From assembly GCF_004295795.1 (NCBI RefSeq), contig NZ_SEBR01000015.1, positions 1-64,000 on the forward strand: a stretch of DNA of 64,000 nt. Direction: 5' to 3'. Origin of the DNA: Flavobacterium sp. (GTDB lineage: Bacteria; Bacteroidota; Bacteroidia; Flavobacteriales; Flavobacteriaceae). The position numbers and the translations under genes are program-made. The notes beneath the pieces are model-generated. The model searched no databases and was not told the DNA's origin. It saw nothing but the letters and a program-made list of their open reading frames with translations. Position 1 is the first letter of the stretch. Every line of letters starts with the position of its first letter. Positions 7,719 to 15,438 of the stretch are shown here, piece by piece.

Positions 7719-8687
7719 ATGACTTTGCAGCAATTGAAATATGTGGTCGCGTTAGATGAGGAACGCCATTTTGCAAGGGCGGCCGAAGCTTGCATGGTTA
7801 CGCAGCCTGGACTCACAATTCAACTGAAAAATCTGGAAGAAGAGATCGGAATCAAGATTTTCGACCGAAGTAAAGTGCCTTTAACGCCAACTCTGGCCGG
7901 AGCCGAAATTATCCAAAGGGCAAAAAAGATCCTGCGCGAAGCCGACGACATCCGCGAATTCGTAATCAACCAGAAAAACACTTTGGAAGGCGAACTCAAA
8001 CTTGGCGTGATTTCGACCTTATCGCCTTATCTGATTCCGCTTTTTATTCAACAAATGCGCGAATTGGCTCCCAAAATGCACTTTATAATCAAGGAAGAAT
8101 CGACTTATCATTTGATGCGCGATCTGGAAAGTGGCGCGATAGACGTGGCTTTGATGGCAACTCCGACGGGAAATCCTGACCTTATCGAACACGTGGTTTT
8201 CAACGAACCTTTTGTAGCTTATCTCAACGAGAATCATCCGAAAGCCGCCGACGAATTCTACGAGCTTCAACCCACGGACAAACCGGAATTGCTGCTGCTT
8301 CAGGACGAATTCTGTTACAATGCGCAACTGCTCGACATTTGCGGAATCAAGGATACGCGAAAAATCAAGGAACAGTTTACGTACGACATCAGTTCGATCG
8401 AAACCCTCAAAAACCTCGTGCGCGCCGGACTCGGATTCGCGATCATTCCGCAACTTTCGATCGCCAACGAAAACCACACGGAACTGTTCAAACCGTTCAA
8501 GGAGCCAAAACCGATACGGGAAATAAGCTTGGTCGTTACCGACACGTTCTCGAAAAAACTGGCACTCGAAAAAATGAACGAAGCAATCTGGAATTGCCTT
8601 CCTGACAGCCTAAAAAACGATTTGTCGTTCAAAAAAATAAGGTGGAACGACTCGCCTTATTGGATCAAAAAATTAACCGGAAATTAG
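7719..8687 (+). CDS. oxyR: OxyR, LysR-type peroxide sensor
   Basis: This is a LysR-family regulator that senses hydrogen peroxide through a reversible disulfide and activates antioxidant genes. The 322-residue protein has the N-terminal winged HTH (MTLQQLKYVVALDEERHFARAAE) and the C-terminal substrate-binding-like domain. The decisive evidence is Cys199 and Cys208 in DEFCYNAQLLDICG. The C-x8-C spacing and even the numbering coincide with the redox pair of E. coli OxyR. It is transcribed divergently from the esterase, the common LysR arrangement, and osmC is nearby. Identification as OxyR and not a generic LysR protein is therefore well supported. Confidence 0.92.
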   Translation: MTLQQLKYVVALDEERHFARAAEACMVTQPGLTIQLKNLEEEIGIKIFDRSKVPLTPTLAGAEIIQRAKKILREADDIREFVINQKNTLEGELKLGVISTLSPYLIPLFIQQMRELAPKMHFIIKEESTYHLMRDLESGAIDVALMATPTGNPDLIEHVVFNEPFVAYLNENHPKAADEFYELQPTDKPELLLLQDEFCYNAQLLDICGIKDTRKIKEQFTYDISSIETLKNLVRAGLGFAIIPQLSIANENHTELFKPFKEPKPIREISLVVTDTFSKKLALEKMNEAIWNCLPDSLKNDLSFKKIRWNDSPYWIKKLTGN

Positions 8688-8814
8688 TGGGAGACTTTTC
8701 CGGTCACGATATTTTTCATATTGCGACTACTTATGCGAAAATTCGAAACCCAAGTTAACTTAAGTGAAAAATCGCGAAACGAGTTCCTTGCAAATTTGTA
8801 CTCAAAACTACATT

Positions 8815-9360
8815 ATGGGACTTTCATCTTTGGGCATTTTCCACACTTTGATTGGCTTTGCAGCCGTAATTGCAGGCTTGATCGCTTTCGTGAAATTCGG
8901 AAAAATCGATCTATCGCGTCTTTCGGGTAAAATTTACTTTTACGGAACACTGATTTCGGCAATCACCGCCTTAGGACTTACCAAACACGGTTTCAACCCA
9001 GGACACGTGCTGTCTTTATTGGTAATTTTGCTAGTCATTTTGGCGTTCTATCTGTTCTTGAAAAAACGCGAAAGCAGCACGGCGCGATACTGGGAAAATT
9101 TCTGTCTGTCATTCAGCTTTTTCCTTTCGATGCTGCCGACTGTCAACGAAACCTTCACGCGCGTTCCGTTGCACCATCCGATTGCGGCTTCGCCAAAAGA
9201 TCCGATAATTGCCAAAACCTTGCTTGTGATTTTGGTGATGTTCATCTGCGGAAGCGTTTACCAATTCGTCAAACAGCGAAAAACAAATAGGATTTCGGCT
9301 TCACAAAAAACGCAATCGCTAACTTTGGATCAAAGCCAAACCGATGAACAAAACCGATGA
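8815..9360 (+). CDS. Small multi-span membrane protein
   Basis: The 181-residue protein has about five hydrophobic segments and a polar, Gln/Thr/Ser-rich tail. The pattern of short helices with the conserved-looking HTLIG, SGKIYFYGT and KHGFNPGH motifs recalls the DUF2306-type predicted membrane proteins, but I am not certain. The frame is open back to 8764. I choose ATG 8815 because it starts at a hydrophobic N-terminus (MGLSSLGIFHTLIGF) and because the -7-like CAAATTTG at 8791-8798 would lie inside a longer product. It overlaps the following Crp/Fnr gene by 17 nt, so the two are co-transcribed. Confidence 0.7.
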   Translation: MGLSSLGIFHTLIGFAAVIAGLIAFVKFGKIDLSRLSGKIYFYGTLISAITALGLTKHGFNPGHVLSLLVILLVILAFYLFLKKRESSTARYWENFCLSFSFFLSMLPTVNETFTRVPLHHPIAASPKDPIIAKTLLVILVMFICGSVYQFVKQRKTNRISASQKTQSLTLDQSQTDEQNR

Positions 9361-9961
9361 ACACTTCGATTCGCTGCGGCAAGTCGTGCACCAATTTTCC
9401 GGTCTTACGGACGATGAAATCGAGGTAAGCCTTCCTTTTTGGCAGAAACGCAAAATAGCGAAAGGCGATTTTTTCAACCGACAGAATATCGTGTGCAAGG
9501 ACTTGGGAATCGTCGTCTCGGGCTTGTTCCGGATATTTTATTACGACGGCGATTCCGATCAGGAAAAAAACATCTTCTTCTTTTCTGAAAAACAGTTCAT
9601 CGTTTCGTTTCGCAGCTTCGTTTTTCAATATCCTTGTGCGTATTATATCGAGGCGCTCGAAGATTCGGAGATTCTTTTTCTGACTTATTCCGATCTTCAC
9701 CAACTGTACGAATCGCACAAATCCTGGGAAAAATTCGGCCGAATTCTCGCGGAACATTTCTTCAACCAATCGCAAGGCAGAACAGAAGAATTTCTTTTCC
9801 TGACGCACGAACAACGCTATCTGAATCTGCTTAAACAGCACCCCAATATTGCGCAGCGCGTGCCGTCTTTTCACCTTGCATCGTTTCTCGGAATCAAAAA
9901 CCAATCGTTGAGTCGCATCAAAAAACGTATTGCCGAAAAGACAGACGGTCAGCCGAGATAA
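9344..9961 (+). CDS. Crp/Fnr-family transcriptional regulator
   Basis: The 205-residue protein has an N-terminal cyclic-nucleotide-binding-like beta-roll (about 25-115) and a long dimerisation helix. It ends in a short C-terminal HTH (FHLASFLGIKNQSLSRIKKRI), the form seen in many Bacteroidota Crp-like proteins. I see no cysteine cluster for an Fe-S sensor, so an FNR-like oxygen sensor is unlikely. The gene overlaps the upstream membrane protein gene by 17 nt. It converges on the GNAT gene with a 1-nt gap. A repeated palindrome with class II activator spacing lies 480 nt downstream, which makes it one candidate binder; that link is inference only. Confidence 0.85.
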   Translation: MNKTDEHFDSLRQVVHQFSGLTDDEIEVSLPFWQKRKIAKGDFFNRQNIVCKDLGIVVSGLFRIFYYDGDSDQEKNIFFFSEKQFIVSFRSFVFQYPCAYYIEALEDSEILFLTYSDLHQLYESHKSWEKFGRILAEHFFNQSQGRTEEFLFLTHEQRYLNLLKQHPNIAQRVPSFHLASFLGIKNQSLSRIKKRIAEKTDGQPR

Positions 9962-9962
9962 A

Positions 9963-10424
9963 TCAATTTGGACTTGTATTGAATTCGTAGATTTCCAAAA
10001 ATCTGCCCGGAATTTTGCTTTCGAACCGCGATTTTGCGATGCCGTTCATCTTGTCGTAAAAACCTTTGGCGTGAGGTTCGGCGATCAACTGGAAAACCGG
10101 TTTCCCCAATTGCTGGATCGTCTTTCGGATTTGTGCGAAAACAGATGAACCATACCCTTTTCGCTGATTTTCGGGCGTTAGCCACAAATGATCGACCTCT
10201 GGAATTTCGCCGTCGATGATCGAATAAAAGCCGATAAGTTGGCTTTGGTCGTAAATTTTGTAGACGTGATTTTGAGAAATGTAGTCCGATGTCAATGTCA
10301 GGTCGTCATTCCACAATAGCATCCGGTCGATCGGATAACCCCAATTTTGTTTGGAATGCTTGGCGATTTTGGACAGCATTTCGCAGTCTTCGGAATCGGC
10401 TTTTATGTATGTGAGGTGTGACAT
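9963..10424 (-). CDS. GNAT-family N-acetyltransferase
   Basis: The 153-residue protein has the GNAT fold, with the acetyl-CoA-binding loop in motif A (ENQRKGYGSSVFAQI, matching R/Q-x-x-G-x-G/A) and the motif B segment (PHAKGFYDKMNGI). It would acetylate an amine on a small molecule or protein; the substrate is unknown. The ATG at 10424 is preferred over a TTG 12 nt further upstream. The start lies only 16 nt from the repeated palindrome TACAGATTTTCTGTA, so that element must sit in its immediate 5' region. Confidence 0.85.
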   Translation of the reverse strand: MSHLTYIKADSEDCEMLSKIAKHSKQNWGYPIDRMLLWNDDLTLTSDYISQNHVYKIYDQSQLIGFYSIIDGEIPEVDHLWLTPENQRKGYGSSVFAQIRKTIQQLGKPVFQLIAEPHAKGFYDKMNGIAKSRFESKIPGRFLEIYEFNTSPN

Positions 10425-10427
10425 GAG

Positions 10428-10519
10428 TTTTAACAAAAAGTACAGATTTTCTGTAATTCAATTCAATTTTTTGGCGCTACCTTGCCAGACCTAACAAATC
10501 TTAGAGATTTGTTAGGTCT
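10428..10519. repeat. Composite palindrome + box + hairpin element, copy 1
   Basis: Left to right the element contains TTTTAAC (10428-10434), the palindrome TACAGATTTTCTGTA (10441-10455), exactly 21 nt after TGTAA, a -7-like TACCTTG (10478-10484), then a 14-bp perfect hairpin, AGACCTAACAAATC (10487-10500) with its complement at 10506-10519 and a 5-nt loop. It fills the gap between cydB and the GNAT gene. The same architecture and hairpin recur at 24575-24667. Confidence 0.8.
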
Positions 10520-10544
10520 AGAAAAATGCGGGCTAACGGAGTTT

Positions 10545-11573
10545 TTACTGCTTTTCTTTTTCCAAGATCTTCAACCGATGAAAAGATGCGAGCAAGTGCA
10601 GAAATCCCGGAATGATCAAGATTCCGCCGATGATTAGAGACCAACCCAAAACGTTCATTACGCTTTCGGGCGCAAGACTTTCCATAAAATCCAATTTGCC
10701 TGAAGTCGTTCCGATAACATTCGGAAAATGAGTGATCGCCGCCGCAAACAACACCAGGGCAATCTGCAAAGCTCCGAAAAAACGACATCTTTTGACGCGT
10801 CCGAGTCGGATTGCACGAAACAACGGGTAAAGCAAAATCGACGACAATCCGACAGCCGCGACCGCATACGGATTCTTCACGAAATCGACCACGAATTCGC
10901 GTCCTTCGACAAAACCCGTAACCAACACCAAGAATCCGACGATTACAACAGCGATAATCGCGGCCGTCGCTTTCCTGATGTACATTTTACGCTCTTCGTC
11001 AGCGACTTCGCCAATTAGGAAAACCGCGGCCAAAAACGAACACAGAGTCGCGTAAAAACATCCGATCAGAACCGGGAAAACCTGAAACCACGGATGAATG
11101 TAGGCCTCGTAAAATCCGAGATTGGGAGTGTTTTCCAACAGCGAGATATCGCCTGCGACCAACGCTCCAAAAGTCATTCCGAGAAAAATCGGCGTTATCA
11201 GACACGAAATCCGAAAAAGCCTGTCGTATAATTTTTGGGAATCGCCTTTGATCGCGTCGTAATGCCGGAATATAAAAGCCGCACCACGCAAGGTAATCCC
11301 AAGCAAGACGAGCGTCAACGGAATGTGCAAATAAACGACCACGATGTTGTAAGTCGCAGGAAATCCGATCCACAAAATCACGATCATGATGATGATCCAG
11401 ATGTGGTTGGCTTCCCAAACCGGGCCCATGACTTCGTAAACGGTTTTCTTGATCGGCTTTTGGTTGTCTTTCGAAGAGAACAATTCGATGATTCCGGCTC
11501 CGAAATCGGCGCCACCGAGCAATACGTACAAGAAAAATGATACGACCAAAAAGACTAAAACGACATATAGCAT
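10545..11573 (-). CDS. cydB: Cytochrome bd ubiquinol oxidase subunit II
   Basis: This is the second subunit of the high-affinity terminal oxidase that reduces O2 to water with quinol electrons in the inner membrane. The 342-residue protein has eight to nine transmembrane helices and the family signature near the N-terminus (GGADFGAGI and GPVWEANHIWIIIMIVILW). The length is standard. The start lies 1 nt after the cydA stop, so the two are strictly co-transcribed. I found no small cydX frame after it; the space to the left holds a repeated hairpin element. Confidence 0.95.
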   Translation of the reverse strand: MLYVVLVFLVVSFFLYVLLGGADFGAGIIELFSSKDNQKPIKKTVYEVMGPVWEANHIWIIIMIVILWIGFPATYNIVVVYLHIPLTLVLLGITLRGAAFIFRHYDAIKGDSQKLYDRLFRISCLITPIFLGMTFGALVAGDISLLENTPNLGFYEAYIHPWFQVFPVLIGCFYATLCSFLAAVFLIGEVADEERKMYIRKATAAIIAVVIVGFLVLVTGFVEGREFVVDFVKNPYAVAAVGLSSILLYPLFRAIRLGRVKRCRFFGALQIALVLFAAAITHFPNVIGTTSGKLDFMESLAPESVMNVLGWSLIIGGILIIPGFLHLLASFHRLKILEKEKQ

Positions 11574-11574
11574 A

Positions 11575-12876
11575 TCACACGATTTTTCGGTTGAGAACTT
11601 TGATCTGTCTGCGCATCAGCCAAATCACGGTCAAAGTCAAAATGGTGTACAAAAGCACGTAAAACCAGAAACTCACGACCATTCCGGGCATCGGCGTAAC
11701 CGCATCTTTGGTTCGCATAATATGGTAGATGATCCAGGGTTGGCGACCGACTTCCGTGACAACCCAACCTGCTTCGAGCGCGATATAACCCGTCGGCGCG
11801 AGAACCGCGAACAGCAGCCAGAATTTTGAATTTTGCCACCACTTTCGCCTTCTGACGCTTACGAAATACAAAACCGCAGCCAACGCCATGATTCCGCCCA
11901 TGGAAACCATGATCTGGAAAGCGTAATGCGGTATCGCGACCGGAGGAATCTGGTCTTGCGGAAAATCGTTCAAGCCTTTGACTTCGGCATCAAAATCGCC
12001 GAAAGCCAGAAACGACAAAGCTTTCGGAATCTCGATCTTATGAGAAACAGTCTTGTTCTTCTCGTCTACGATTCCGCCTATAAATAATGGGACGCCTTTT
12101 CCGGTTTCGTAATGCGCTTCCATTGCCGCGAGCTTTATCGGCTGGCGTTCGGCAACATCTTTGGCAGAAATATCGCCCGAGATTGGCTGAAGTAGCGCCG
12201 CGATTCCACCGAAAATAATGGCGATGTGAAACGCTTTGGCGTGCAATTCCGGATTGCGTTTTTTGTAAACCTGCCACGCGTGGATTCCCGCGACGGCAAA
12301 ACCTGTCGAGGCGAACGCGGCCAAAGTCATGTGCAAAGCCTGTGAAAACCAAGCCCGATTGAGAAAAGCCGCGACAGGATCGATGTTGAGGAATTTGCCA
12401 TCGACATAATCAAATCCCGACGGAGCGTTCATCCAACCGTTTGCCGAAACCACCAAAATTCCCGATGCGACGCCCGAAACGCCAATGATCACGCCCGTTA
12501 TCCAATGAAATTGCTCGCTGATTTTGTCCCATCCGTAAAGGTAAAACCCGATTGCAAGCGCTTCGACGAAAAACGCCGCGCCTTCGAGCGAAAACGGCAT
12601 TCCGATTATCGGGCCGGCGTGTTTCATGAATTCGGGCCACAAAAGTCCGAGTTCGAACGAAAGTGCCGTTCCCGAAACCGCTCCGGTGACGAAGAAAATC
12701 GCGACGCCTTTTTGCCAGGCTTTTGTCAGTTTGAGATAAATCGGGTCACGGGTTTTGAGCCATTTGTAGTGCGAAACGACCATGAAAAAAGGCATGACCA
12801 TCCCGATACAGGCAAAAACAATGTGGAACATCAAGGTGAAAGCCATCTGGAGCCTTGCGGCGTCGAGGTTGTCCAT
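11575..12876 (-). CDS. cydA: Cytochrome bd ubiquinol oxidase subunit I
   Basis: This subunit binds haems b558, b595 and d and oxidises quinol. The 433-residue protein begins MDNLDAARLQMAFTLMFHIVF, whose His is the family haem ligand. It contains EGAAFFVEALAIGFYLYGWD with the conserved acidic residues and a short Q-loop, giving the compact form of CydA. The frame is open to 13014, but the extra 46 residues are basic, low-complexity and unlike any CydA, so the start is ATG 12876. A -7-like TAACTTTA on the minus strand (12897-12904) is close to the start codon. The gene forms an operon with cydB. The haem-d oxidase suits life at low oxygen. Confidence 0.95.
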   Translation of the reverse strand: MDNLDAARLQMAFTLMFHIVFACIGMVMPFFMVVSHYKWLKTRDPIYLKLTKAWQKGVAIFFVTGAVSGTALSFELGLLWPEFMKHAGPIIGMPFSLEGAAFFVEALAIGFYLYGWDKISEQFHWITGVIIGVSGVASGILVVSANGWMNAPSGFDYVDGKFLNIDPVAAFLNRAWFSQALHMTLAAFASTGFAVAGIHAWQVYKKRNPELHAKAFHIAIIFGGIAALLQPISGDISAKDVAERQPIKLAAMEAHYETGKGVPLFIGGIVDEKNKTVSHKIEIPKALSFLAFGDFDAEVKGLNDFPQDQIPPVAIPHYAFQIMVSMGGIMALAAVLYFVSVRRRKWWQNSKFWLLFAVLAPTGYIALEAGWVVTEVGRQPWIIYHIMRTKDAVTPMPGMVVSFWFYVLLYTILTLTVIWLMRRQIKVLNRKIV

Positions 12877-13202
12877 GGCGAAGATTTTTTGTGCCTTAAA
12901 GTTACGACACGAAAATTTTTGAAGCGGTGTATTTCTTGGTTTTTTTAGTGGTTTGGCGCAGGGTTTTTCGACGATTATTGCCGTTGCGGTTAGTGTTTTT
13001 AGCTTGGCTTGCAATTCACGGCGCTTGCTGCTGTAATGACGTGTGTTTTAATGGAAAATTCAAATCTGAAAAAAAACACCCTGTCACTGTTTAAAACGGT
13101 GACAGGGTTTATAACCCTGACAGGGTTAGAAAAGTAAGGAAGTACGACCAAAAGTGATTACAGAAAATCTGTAAAAATCGTTAAAGTTTAATAAAATAAT
13201 TC
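12877..13202. other. Intergenic region between cydA and the AraC-type gene
   Basis: The region holds the likely cydA promoter near its left end. From 13069 to 13185 lies copy 3 of the composite palindrome/hairpin element. Bases 12905-13068 show no gene or repeat that I can support. Confidence 0.6.
13069..13185 (-). repeat. Composite palindrome element, copy 3, with terminator hairpin
   Basis: Read leftward it has GTTAAA (complement of 13180-13185), the 17-nt palindrome TTACAGAAAATCTGTAA (13158-13174) and, exactly 21 nt on, a -7-like TACTTTTC (13129-13136). Then come the hairpin AACCCTG/CAGGGTT (13113-13127), a second hairpin CCCTGTCAC/GTGACAGGG (13079-13087 and 13099-13107), and T8. The last hairpin plus T-run is a good terminator for the SDR/AraC operon. 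A very short transcript starting at the box would end at the same place. Confidence 0.7.
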
Positions 13203-14108
13203 TCAATTAAAAGACTGCCGAAATTCCAAAGGCGACTGATTTGTCTTGTTCCTAAAAACCTTGCTGAACGATTGCGAATGCTCGAACCCGAGCCCGAACG
13301 CGATTTCGCCGACAGACAAATTGGTCGTCGAAAGTCTTTCTTTCGCTTTCTCGATCAACTTTTCGTGTATGAGTTGCTGAGCGGTCTGTCCGGTCAATTG
13401 TTTCAAAAGACTACTTAGGTATTTGGTCGAAATGTTGAGTTTATCCGACAGATATTTCACTGTTGGAAGTCCGCTTGAAAGCAAGTCGGCATTGGCCAAA
13501 TACCCTTCGAGTTCGTTCTCGAAACGCGTCAGGATTTCATGATTGGCAATCTTGCGCGTAATGAATTGGCGTTGGTAAAACCGTTGCGCGTAAGTGAAAA
13601 GCAACTCGAGTTGGGCGATGATCACGTCTTGGCTGAAGTTGTCGATGTTGGCTTTGTACTCGTTCCTGATATTTTCGGCGATGCCGTTCACGATCGATTC
13701 TTCTTTGTCGGACAAAAACAAAGCCTCATTTGCCGAATACCCAAAATACTCGTACTTCTTTATTTTCTGGGCAAGCGGCGTATTCCACAAAAAATCGGGA
13801 TGAATGAAAAGCATCCAGCCTTCGAGATTGTCTGGCGAACCCGTGTCTTCGTGCCTCAAGACTTGTCCCGGCGACATAAAACCCATCAGTCCTTCGTCGA
13901 AATCGTATTTCTGTTGTCCGTAAAGCAATTTGTCGCAACCTCTTTTTAGCGAGACGACATAAAGGTCGAAAATCACGGTAGTGACATTCGTTTCGGGTTT
14001 CATTCCGGCCAAATCGACAATTCCGATAAGCGGATGAAAAGGCTTCGAAAGTCCGGCCAGCCTGTAAATTTCGGTAATGGAACCAATTCTGTAAGGTGTG
14101 TTCGCCAT
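13203..14108 (-). CDS. AraC-family transcriptional regulator
   Basis: The 301-residue protein has an N-terminal cupin-like sensing domain and a C-terminal double HTH (about 200-301). The second helix-turn-helix has the classic pattern SVGEIAFGLGFEHSQSFSKVFRNKTNQSPLEFR. It is the last gene of a leftward operon with an SDR oxidoreductase and a small membrane protein (44-nt gap), so it may regulate that operon in response to the SDR's substrate. Despite the family name there is no sign that it acts on arabinose: the arabinose genes have their own AraR and operator. A strong hairpin/T-run lies downstream. Confidence 0.9.
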   Translation of the reverse strand: MANTPYRIGSITEIYRLAGLSKPFHPLIGIVDLAGMKPETNVTTVIFDLYVVSLKRGCDKLLYGQQKYDFDEGLMGFMSPGQVLRHEDTGSPDNLEGWMLFIHPDFLWNTPLAQKIKKYEYFGYSANEALFLSDKEESIVNGIAENIRNEYKANIDNFSQDVIIAQLELLFTYAQRFYQRQFITRKIANHEILTRFENELEGYLANADLLSSGLPTVKYLSDKLNISTKYLSSLLKQLTGQTAQQLIHEKLIEKAKERLSTTNLSVGEIAFGLGFEHSQSFSKVFRNKTNQSPLEFRQSFN

Positions 14109-14152
14109 GAGAAGATTATTCGTTAGTCAATTTCGGATAAACCAAAAGCAAA

Positions 14153-14497
14153 TCAAAACCGAAACGGATATTTGAGCCAGATCAGCAACAAAGGCAGCGC
14201 AAGAAACGGAATTTCGATAAGCGCCATTTTCCAATTTCCGGCACTGAGCGACAAAGCCATGATGAGCACGATGGTAATTGCGTTCAAGATATTGCTCAAG
14301 ACGAACGTTTGCGGAAAAAGCAACAGCAATCCGAGGAGAATCGAAAAGGCCCCAAAATAAGGCATCGCAACGGCTGAAATCCCAAGTTCCGACATCATTT
14401 TGGCTTGCGCGGCATTCGCGGGTTGGAACGCATCCCAACCGTGTTTGAAACTCAGAAAGGCCGAAACCAGCACGAGAATTATACCTACTATTTTCAT
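14153..14497 (-). CDS. Small DoxX-like membrane protein
   Basis: The 114-residue protein has four predicted membrane helices, with GAFSILLGLLLLFPQTFVLSN in the second. Its size and helix layout resemble small DoxX-type proteins of unknown function, but the match is by eye. Its ATG overlaps the stop of the upstream SDR gene by 4 nt (ATGA), so translation is coupled. The likely role is something connected to the SDR substrate; I do not assign one. Confidence 0.7.
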   Translation of the reverse strand: MKIVGIILVLVSAFLSFKHGWDAFQPANAAQAKMMSELGISAVAMPYFGAFSILLGLLLLFPQTFVLSNILNAITIVLIMALSLSAGNWKMALIEIPFLALPLLLIWLKYPFRF

Positions 14498-15288
14498 TTT
14501 GGTTGATTTTTGTCTGAAGAATGAATGGTTTCCGCTCCTATTTTTCCGGCTTGCGCGATCATGAACTTCGGTGCCAATCTACTCAAGATTCGCATCAGTT
14601 TGGCCATTCCCGGGAAAATTTCCGAATTGTCTTTCTGTAAACCTTTCAAAGCCGCGTCGACGATTTTTTCGGGCGCCATCAGCATTTTCTCGCTGAAATT
14701 GCCCACGTCCTTGAATTTGTCGTTCAATGGCGTTGACGATCCGGGCGCGACGAGTTCGATGACTTTGATGTTCGTTTTCTCAAGTTGGATGCGAAGCGAC
14801 TGTGTATAAGACCGAAGTCCGGCCTTCGACGCTCCGTAAATTGGCGACAAAGCGAACGGCAACAACGCGATTCCCGAGGTCACGTTTACGATTGCCGCTT
14901 TCGGACGCGATTTGAGGTGCGGCAAAAATTGTTGCGTCATTCGGATCGGACCAATCAGGTTGATGTCGATTTCGCGTGTGATGTCAGAAAGTTCGTGCGG
15001 CTGATGTAGACTGATCTTGCGCATTTCTCCTGCGTTGTTGATGATGATGTTCAGATTCGGGAATTGGCGGATGACTTTCTCGTACAAATCCTCGATGTCG
15101 CCGAGTTTGCTCACATCACTTTGGATGAAATGCACTTCGGGAAAACTGTCTTTGGTTTCCAACAATTTCTGGGAATTTCTTCCGGTGATGATTACTGTAT
15201 TTCCCAATTCGAGGAATCTTTTCGTGAATTCGAGCCCGAAACCGCTAGTTCCGCCCGTTATCAAAATCGTGTTGTTTCTTAGATCCAT
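14494..15288 (-). CDS. Short-chain dehydrogenase/reductase (DltE-like)
   Basis: This is an NAD(P)-dependent oxidoreductase with a Rossmann fold. The 264-residue protein shows the cofactor motif TGGTSGFG near residue 10, the NNAGE motif, a catalytic Ser in NVTSG, and the active-site YGASK. The set of motifs and the TGGTSGFGLE start recall the DltE/YciK-like SDR subgroup. The frame is open to 15387, but the MDLRNNTILITGG start is standard for the family. It is first in a three-gene operon with a membrane protein and an AraC-type regulator. The substrate is unknown. Confidence 0.88.
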   Translation of the reverse strand: MDLRNNTILITGGTSGFGLEFTKRFLELGNTVIITGRNSQKLLETKDSFPEVHFIQSDVSKLGDIEDLYEKVIRQFPNLNIIINNAGEMRKISLHQPHELSDITREIDINLIGPIRMTQQFLPHLKSRPKAAIVNVTSGIALLPFALSPIYGASKAGLRSYTQSLRIQLEKTNIKVIELVAPGSSTPLNDKFKDVGNFSEKMLMAPEKIVDAALKGLQKDNSEIFPGMAKLMRILSRLAPKFMIAQAGKIGAETIHSSDKNQPK

Positions 15289-15384
15289 TTTTTCTGATGC
15301 TTTGATGGTACAAAGTTCAGCCTCAGACGCTAAACCGATGTAGCCAAAAGTCGCCGTATTGTATCCGAAAAGGAAAATCCAAAG

Positions 15385-15420
15385 CAAAAAAAAGCCCTCG
15401 ACGAATCGAAGGCCATTTTT
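15385..15420. terminator. Bidirectional terminator after the symporter gene
   Basis: GCCCTCGA/TCGAAGGC forms a stem with one mismatch (15394-15413), flanked by A-run on the left and T5 on the right. It separates the leftward arabinose operon from the SDR operon. Confidence 0.7.
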
Positions 15421-15438
15421 GTTTATGTCGGAAAAAAT

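Noticed and set aside
9344-9961. FNR-type oxygen sensor controlling cydAB
   Set aside because: The protein lacks a cysteine cluster for an Fe-S centre, and the palindrome near cydB would drive transcription away from cydAB; a link is unproven.
13203-14108. AraC-type gene as the arabinose regulator
   Set aside because: It belongs to an SDR operon. The arabinose genes have AraR-type operators and a Nudix-type AraR encoded beside the PUL, so the family name is misleading here.
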